From positions 1 through 17,951 of the forward strand of contig CAYTXG010000028.1 in assembly GCA_964441025.1 (NCBI GenBank): DNA of 17,951 bases, read 5' to 3'. The notes under the pieces were generated by a model. The model made no database searches. It was given only the letters and a program-made list of their open reading frames with translations, and was not told the DNA's origin. The position numbers were made by a program, and so were the translations under genes. Below are positions 13,474 to 17,951 of the stretch, one piece after another. Each line of letters starts with the position of its first letter. Within the stretch, counting starts at the first letter, position 1. Origin of the DNA: JAAZIN01 sp964441025 (GTDB lineage Bacteria; Bacillota; Dethiobacteria; DTU022).

Positions 13474-14574
13474 TTACTTGACCCCAGAGTATTTTTCCGC
13501 CGCGCTTTTCGGCTTGGCAAATATCATTCGGCCGGCAGCTGTTTGCAAAACGCTGGTGACCAGAACATCTATCGTTTCACCAATGTGGCGCTTGCCGCCT
13601 TCAACAACAACCATGGTTCCATCTTCGAGGTAGGCCACTCCCTGGCCGATTTCCTTGCCGTCTTTGATGATTTGTGCCGTCATCTCCTCACCGGGCAAGA
13701 CCACGGGTTTCACTGCGTTGGCCAGCTCATTAATATTCAAAACGGTGATTCCCTGGAGTTCACAAACCTTGTTCAGGTTGAAGTCATTAGTGATGATTTT
13801 ACCGTTCAGCACCTTGGCCAGCCGGACCAGCTTGCTGTCCACTTCCGCAAGCTCTTCAAAATCGCCTTCATAAATCTGCACCGGCGTATCCATCTCTTTT
13901 TGGATCTTGTTCAGGATATCAAGGCCCCGCCGCCCCCTGTTGCGTTTTAAAAGATCGGGGGAATCGGCAATATGGCGGAGCTCCTCAAGAACAAAACCGG
14001 CTACAACAATAATCCCCTCCAGAAACCCGGTTTTGCAGATATCCACAATGCGCCCGTCTATGATAGCACTGGTGTCAAGAATTTTAAAGGTTTCATTATC
14101 CGCGGCGGCAGTGGCGCGTGAGCTCCGGTTAAAAAATGAAGTAAGAAAGGCGAACTCTTCCTTGCGGTTATATATAAAGCGAACCCCAATAAAAACAAGC
14201 ATCAGAATGACCACCGGGGCAATATAAACACCGGCATGGGGAATTTTATAGATGGGGTAGCTGATAAGCAGACCCAGGACCAGCGTAATGATCATACTGG
14301 CAACGACAAGGATGATATCCTGGGTCGGGACCTTCTTGATTCTGCTTTCGCACCAATCCAGAAAACGGCGGCAGGCATCAACGACGGGATTGGTAATAAA
14401 GTAAAAAAGCAGCCCAAACAGGGCACCGCCCACAGCGGAATAACCCCAGGCTGAAAAGGTAATCGCCGGGCCGCCGATTACGGCAACAACCCCGGGCGCC
14501 GCATAATAAAATATAATCATACCGGTAACAATTCCCAGAATCGTGCCCAGGGCCCTTAAAACTTTGCGAATCAT
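13474..14574 (-). CDS. yacL: Membrane-anchored PIN/TRAM-domain protein (YacL type)
   Basis: The 366-aa protein has four N-terminal membrane segments (about 10-28, 32-57, 78-97, 103-123). A PIN ribonuclease-like domain follows, with acidic residues in ILDTSAIIDGRIVDI, VLEELRHIADS and ITNDFNLNKV. A C-terminal TRAM domain (about 280-345, from GEEMTAQIIKDGKEIGQGVA to GETIDVLVTSVLQT) probably binds RNA. The ATG at 14574 is chosen over GTG at 14583 because AGGAGG lies 8 nt before it and the GTG falls inside that site. It is first in the operon with ispD and ispF, downstream of carD, the standard Firmicutes arrangement. Its nuclease substrate is unknown. Confidence 0.95.
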   Translation of the reverse strand: MIRKVLRALGTILGIVTGMIIFYYAAPGVVAVIGGPAITFSAWGYSAVGGALFGLLFYFITNPVVDACRRFLDWCESRIKKVPTQDIILVVASMIITLVLGLLISYPIYKIPHAGVYIAPVVILMLVFIGVRFIYNRKEEFAFLTSFFNRSSRATAAADNETFKILDTSAIIDGRIVDICKTGFLEGIIVVAGFVLEELRHIADSPDLLKRNRGRRGLDILNKIQKEMDTPVQIYEGDFEELAEVDSKLVRLAKVLNGKIITNDFNLNKVCELQGITVLNINELANAVKPVVLPGEEMTAQIIKDGKEIGQGVAYLEDGTMVVVEGGKRHIGETIDVLVTSVLQTAAGRMIFAKPKSAAEKYSGVK

Positions 14575-14644
14575 CTCAATCACCTCCTAACAATAAAAGG
14601 GATTAATCATGCATGAAACACCCTGAAGACCCCGCTCCAGCATA

Positions 14645-14674
14645 ATTATAACGTATAGTTTTACCTATAATCAA
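14645..14674 (-). promoter_or_regulatory. Promoter of the yacL-ispD-ispF operon, with overlapping dyads
   Basis: TTGATT (14674-14669) and TATAAT (14650-14645) are 18 bp apart on the minus strand, in the 145-bp gap after carD. Two dyads overlap it: TATAG-N6-CTATA (14654-14669) between the boxes, and ATAATC-N6-GATTAT (14667-14684) across the -35. These could be an operator, but no regulator is identified. Confidence 0.75.
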
Positions 14675-14719
14675 GCCGGATTATACATTTGTTGTTGGAG
14701 GTATGGAACTGATGGATGA

Positions 14720-15208
14720 TTAGCGGGGATACTCCTCGAAAATCCCCTCGAAAGCGCTGATTATTTCTGATTGATCGACACCCTGAACCAGGAGCAGCTC
14801 GCTAATCATAATCTGCCTGGCGCTGTCGAGCATTTTCCGTTCCCCTGTGGAAAGGCCCTTTTCTCGATCGCGCAGCGTGAGATTGCGCACTACTTCGGCA
14901 ACTTCCAGAATATCACCGCTTTTAATTTTTTCAAGATGTTCACGATAGCGGCGGTTCCAGTTGGGGGACATCTCCCCGTTGTGATTCCGCAATATGTCAA
15001 ACACTTCCGCAATCTTATCTTTATCAATGACACCGCGAAGCCCCACCCTGAGGATGCTGTCCGTCGGAATCATCACCTTCATCTCTCCAACGGGCATTTT
15101 CATAACGTAATATTTTTTGCGGACGCCAAGAATCTCCTTCTCCTCAATTGACTCTATCACCCCGGCGCCGTGCATGGGGTAAACGACCCTGTCTCCAATA
15201 TTGAACAA
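14720..15208 (-). CDS. carD: CarD family transcriptional regulator (CarD_CdnL_TRCF)
   Basis: This 162-aa protein of the CarD/CdnL family binds the RNA polymerase beta subunit and stabilises open complexes at promoters. The N-terminal RNAP-interaction domain holds GDRVVYPMHGAGVIESIEEK then EILGVRKKYYVMKMPVG and VMIPTDS. A C-terminal helical domain (from about residue 70, with MSPNWNRRYREHLEKI and AEVVRNL) contacts DNA. TTG at 15208 starts the conserved MFNIGDRVVYP with GAGGAGG 8 nt upstream. Longer frames would begin at or upstream of the transcription start. It has its own promoter and lies next to yacL, its usual neighbour. Confidence 0.96.
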   Translation of the reverse strand: MFNIGDRVVYPMHGAGVIESIEEKEILGVRKKYYVMKMPVGEMKVMIPTDSILRVGLRGVIDKDKIAEVFDILRNHNGEMSPNWNRRYREHLEKIKSGDILEVAEVVRNLTLRDREKGLSTGERKMLDSARQIMISELLLVQGVDQSEIISAFEGIFEEYPR

Positions 15209-15239
15209 GCCATCCGCCTCCTCGCATCCCCCTCGAATC

Positions 15240-15268
15240 ATAGTAACACAGCGCCCTGTTGCTGTCAA
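15240..15268 (-). promoter_or_regulatory. Sigma-A promoter of carD
   Basis: TTGACA (15268-15263) and TACTAT (15245-15240) are 17 bp apart on the minus strand, giving a start near 15233 and a short 25-nt leader containing GAGGAGG. ACAG-N4-CTGT lies between the boxes. AT-rich sequence with the palindrome ACATATATGT (15285-15294) precedes the -35. Confidence 0.72.
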
Positions 15269-15305
15269 ATAAGTAATAATAATAACATATATGTATCTCA
15301 ATTAC

Positions 15306-15442
15306 AATGCCTTTTTAATAACAGGCATTTGCGTTGTAAGGCTGCGTTGTAAGCTGTTGTAAGCAAAAGTCAGCAAGAAAAAAGCAATAAATGCCCTCCC
15401 TGACAGATACGATGGTTATTTTTCTGGTGTTGACAGGGCATT
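15306..15442. repeat. Short direct and inverted repeats upstream of carD
   Basis: This stretch contains AATGCC/GGCATT (15306-15311, 15324-15329), three copies of a GTTGTAAG unit (GCGTTGTAAG at 15331 and 15344, GTTGTAAG at 15356; spacing 13 and 12 bp), and AATGCCCT/AGGGCATT (15390-15397, 15435-15442) with TGACAG next to each arm. It is non-coding. It may be regulator sites for carD or scar sequence of the neighbouring insertion element; the sequence alone does not decide. Confidence 0.55.
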
Positions 15443-15530
15443 AATCCCCCTGAATTGGCATATATCGCCACATCTTTACAATTTTGAGACACTACCCCCC
15501 CTGAGCTGTGGTTCCTGCCTTAAGGTCCTC

Positions 15531-16225
15531 CTAAGGGGATCGGACCAAACTGCGCATCAGATCCGGTCTCTTCTCTTTCACCCTACCCAGAGCGATGACC
15601 AGGATGATACACATAGCCAGCGTACACCTGAAATTCATTTTTTTAAGCCCTCGGACAAAATGACGCTCAAAACCAAAGGAAACATCCAGACGACTGTTGA
15701 CCCTTTCTACTGCTGTACGTTTGCTGTACAGCTTTTTCCAGCGGTAGCTGGAACGCGGCAAGGAGGTAAAAAGTCGTTTATCCCCCGACATGTAAACACG
15801 GATGCTGCTCTTCACCGGGCAACTTTGCTCACCTTTGCACTTTATGCCGTAGTGCCGGGCTGGGCAGCGATATTTTAACGCCCCGCGCTTTCTCTCCACA
15901 CCGGCGTAAGCCATTTCGCGTAACTTTCCCTCTTGTGGGCAACAACAGTAGACGGTTCCCCGATAATCGTAGACTATGTTCTCATAACCCTCCAACAATC
16001 GGGTTTTTTCACTGTCTTTCCAGCAATCCCTGATATCAATGATCAGCCTGATGGCATGGTCTTCCCAAAGCTTTTCAATAAGCGTCCCCGGCCCCGTTCA
16101 CGTTCCAAACGTTGCATGAGCCTTTCATCCGGCATTTGCTCTAGAACAAGGCGTAGTCTTTCCAGATCACCTAGTCCCTCTAAATCTTCCCATCCAAACA
16201 GTTTCTGTTGTGGTATAATGGCCAC
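15531..16225 (-). pseudogene. Broken DDE-type transposase (IS remnant)
   Basis: Two frames belong to one transposase. The N-terminal piece starts at GTG 16225 (GGGGAGGGG 6 nt upstream) with AIIPQQKLFGWEDLEGLG and DERLMQRLERERGRGR, then runs out of frame to a stop at 16043. The C-terminal piece is in another frame, readable from about 16090, with LIEKLWEDHA, RLLEGYENIVYDYRG, a Cys-rich patch and the conserved end RTAVERVNSRLDVSFGFERH, and stops at 15531. The ERVNSRL glutamate is the likely third residue of the DDE triad. The central part with the two aspartates is missing, so an internal deletion plus frameshift has inactivated it. The family is IS1182- or IS4-like by memory only. No matching terminal inverted repeats were found. 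Confidence 0.8.
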
Positions 16226-16323
16226 GGAAATCCCCTCCCCTGTCTTGGGTTTTCTCACAAACTACTTAGACAAAGGGAGCGGATTTCCCTTCTAATCCCT
16301 ACTATGTTGTTATATTCCAAACA

Positions 16324-16359
16324 GATCCACTAGATCTAAACGATCAAATAGATCTACAA
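16324..16359. repeat. Four GATC units with an exact 9-bp period
   Basis: GATC occurs at 16324, 16333, 16342 and 16351. The four 9-mers are GATCCACTA, GATCTAAAC, GATCAAATA and GATCTACAA, sharing GATC-N-A. The array is followed directly by CTGATGGGGT. It looks like a small iteron-type array; function unknown. Confidence 0.7.
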
Positions 16360-16428
16360 CTGATGGGGTCAATTCCCTGGTTAGCGCAGAACTTGCTCGC
16401 AGAAAGCCTTATATCTCAGCATTCTGAT

Positions 16429-16449
16429 GGGGTAAAATGTTTTTACCCC
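16429..16449. repeat. Perfect inverted repeat (hairpin)
   Basis: GGGGTAAAA and TTTTACCCC form a perfect 9-bp stem with a TGT loop. Its left arm overlaps the second CTGATGGGGT repeat. There is no T run after it, so it is not a clear terminator. Confidence 0.7.
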
Positions 16450-16825
16450 TGTGCGCAAAGCATTGGCTACCAGGTGTTTTCAAAGAACGCAAATGGCTCA
16501 ATGTCTTACCCCTCCCTGTACTGGCAATGTCCCATTTTATAAAAAAATTTATAATTATGCAGACGACAGCAGACCGCCATTGAGTAAAAATAATTATTTT
16601 TTTTCTTTGAAGGATTTTTGGGATTCACGTTGAATATAAGATATTTTAATATCATTGTTCTTTGTAGACTGCCTAAACCAAAGGTTTCAAACCCAAAAAC
16701 GTTCTTCTTTAATTATTCAGGCGTGAGGAGGGGGTGCTCTGCAAGGGGTATTTCTATAAAAAAACGGGTTTGATATTTGGAAGGCCAATCAAAAAAGGAA
16801 CAAGCAGAAACAAGGGGGAAACAAG

Positions 16826-17951
16826 ATGACAGGAAGAAAGAGCAATAAGATCATGGTTATGGCTATTTTTATCAGCCTGGCCCTCCTTCTCGCAGTTGCA
16901 GGCTGCGCTCCTAAAGAGCCCGCAAATGGTGAAGACGGTGAAGTCGTAGTCAAAATTGGCACAGTGGGACCGCTGTCCGGCCCTAATGCTAACTACGGGA
17001 CCAACATTCTCCGTGCTGTGGAAATTGCCGTAGAAGAAGCCAATGTGTCAGGCGAACTGGGCGATGTTACCCTGAAGCTGATCTCAGAAGACACGGAAGG
17101 GGACTGGGCCAAGGCCGCCAATGCTTTCCAGAAATTGATTGACATTGACAAAGTCAATGTGATCGTCGGAGCAGTTTTAAGCGATGAAACCGCAGCGGGT
17201 GGGCCCATTGTCAAGGATGCTGGCATTCCGACCATTTCACCGTCCTCCACAGAAGCAGGCCTGACACTTGACAATGACTACCTTTTCCGGAACTGTCTCT
17301 CCGACGAAGTTCAGGCAGTGCAGCTTTGCGAGTTTGCCGTGGATGAACTGGGCTTGAACAAATTCGCCATCTTTTACACTAATAACAGCTACGGAAAGTC
17401 ATTGAGAGAGGCTTTTGAAGACAAGGCAAAGGAAATCGCGGAAGTAGTGGCTGTTGAAAGCTTTATGGATAATGACGAAGATTTCAAAGCCCAGCTAACG
17501 GCAATTAAACAGGAAAATCCCGATTGCCTGTACATCGGCGGTTACTACATGGATGCGGCCAAGATCGCCCAGCAGGCCAAGGATCTGGGGCTGGAAGTGC
17601 AGCTGCTCGGCGCCGACGGCCTATGTAATGTGGCGTTCATCGATATCGGGGGAGAAGCAATTGAAGGGACGCTGGCCACTTCCGGATTCTACCCCGATGA
17701 TCCTACAGAAGCGGTACAGAACTTTGTCAAGGCCTATAAGGACAAATACGGCGAAGAGCCGGATATGTTTGCTGCGCAGGGTTATGATGCCGCCCGCATC
17801 GTGATCGACGCCATCAAAACAAAGGGAGCCACCCCGGAGCAGATCCGCGATGGTATTGCCGCCACCAGGGATTTTCCGGGCATTACCGGCAAAACAAGCA
17901 TTGATGAAGAGGGAGACACGATCAAGGACGTTTTGATTCTTAAGGTGGAAG
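16826..17951 (+). CDS. ABC transporter substrate-binding lipoprotein, branched-chain amino acid (LivJ-like) family, 3' end outside window
   Basis: The first 375 residues are visible and open at the window end. A lipoprotein signal peptide (basic MTGRKSNKIM, hydrophobic 10-25, lipobox AVAG then C27) indicates attachment to the outer face of the membrane. The mature part follows the type I periplasmic-binding fold: KIGTVGPLSGPNANYG (about 43-58), VIVGAVLSDETAAGGPIV, GIPTISPSSTEAGL, KFAIFYTNNSYGKSLREAF, YIGGYYMDAAKIAQQAKDLG and FAAQGYDAARIVIDAI. These match the LivJ/Peripla_BP_6 family that binds Leu/Ile/Val or related amides. ATG at 16826 has AAGGGGG 7 nt upstream. Permease and ATPase genes would be expected downstream. 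The exact ligand cannot be read from the sequence. Confidence 0.93.
   Translation, partial: MTGRKSNKIMVMAIFISLALLLAVAGCAPKEPANGEDGEVVVKIGTVGPLSGPNANYGTNILRAVEIAVEEANVSGELGDVTLKLISEDTEGDWAKAANAFQKLIDIDKVNVIVGAVLSDETAAGGPIVKDAGIPTISPSSTEAGLTLDNDYLFRNCLSDEVQAVQLCEFAVDELGLNKFAIFYTNNSYGKSLREAFEDKAKEIAEVVAVESFMDNDEDFKAQLTAIKQENPDCLYIGGYYMDAAKIAQQAKDLGLEVQLLGADGLCNVAFIDIGGEAIEGTLATSGFYPDDPTEAVQNFVKAYKDKYGEEPDMFAAQGYDAARIVIDAIKTKGATPEQIRDGIAATRDFPGITGKTSIDEEGDTIKDVLILKVE

Larger units (their letters stand above)
16226..16825. other. 600-bp non-coding region between the IS remnant and the ABC binding-protein gene
   Basis: I see no convincing gene here. It holds the GATC array (16324-16359), a direct repeat CTGATGGGGT (16360 and 16424), a perfect hairpin (16429-16449), a palindrome GATATTTTAATATC (16640-16653), and AT-rich tracts from 16535 to 16660. 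A promoter for the downstream gene must lie here but no good -35/-10 pair is visible; TATAAT at 16550-16555 lacks a proper -35. Confidence 0.5.

Noticed and set aside
15476..15497. TTTACAATTTTGAGACACTACC as a terminal inverted repeat of the IS remnant.
   Set aside because: No reverse-complement partner could be found on the far side (16230-16700), so an intact element boundary cannot be claimed.
16601..16660. Possible promoter TTGAAG...TATAAG for the ABC binding-protein gene.
   Set aside because: The spacing is about 22 bp and both boxes are imperfect in an AT-rich stretch, so it is not distinguishable from chance.

Overview
The window looks like a chromosomal segment of a moderate-GC anaerobic member of the Bacillota, probably class Clostridia near the Peptococcaceae, Syntrophomonadaceae or Moorella groups. 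The reasons are a SigH with the classic Firmicutes core, a CarD - PIN/TRAM (YacL) - IspD - IspF run, a cysteine T-box in front of cysS, a FAD-dependent ThyX, AAGGAGG-type ribosome binding sites, and near-consensus TTGACA-17-TATAAT promoters. The taxonomic placement is inference.

Nearly everything from 1 to about 15.2 kb is on the minus strand, so transcription runs from high to low coordinates. In that order: carD has its own promoter. The PIN-TRAM gene, ispD and ispF form a tight operon behind a second promoter. After 222 bp without a convincing promoter comes the complete F1Fo ATP synthase operon atpZ-atpI-atpB-E-F-H-A-G-D-C, which ends at a hairpin shared with a small convergent plus-strand gene for a four-cysteine zinc-ribbon protein. 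That small gene diverges from cysS. cysS sits behind a tRNA-Cys-sensing T-box leader (UGC specifier, AGGGTGGAACCGCG T-box, attenuator) and is followed by thyX and rlmB. sigH has its own TTGACC-17-TATAAT promoter. Last come four tRNA genes (Gly-CCC, initiator Met, Thr-GGT, elongator Met) behind a separate strong promoter; the final tRNA is cut by the window edge.

Upstream of carD the sequence becomes AT-richer and accessory in character. It holds short direct and inverted repeats, an internally deleted and frameshifted transposase remnant (15531-16225), a 600-bp non-coding stretch with an unusual 9-bp-periodic GATC array and a perfect hairpin, and then on the plus strand the start of a lipoprotein substrate-binding protein of the branched-chain amino acid (LivJ-like) ABC family, which runs off the window.

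The genes combine information-processing functions (SigH, tRNAs, CysS, RlmB, CarD), nucleotide and isoprenoid synthesis (ThyX, IspD, IspF) and energy conservation (ATP synthase). The main oddity is that the ATP synthase operon plus the zinc-ribbon gene occupies the place where gltX and cysE often sit between ispF and cysS in related genomes. I see no CRISPR array, phage or defence system, and no convincing new system. The most checkable unexplained items are the zinc-ribbon gene, the 12-bp intercistronic hairpin after atpE, the mixed ion-binding signature of AtpE, and the GATC array.
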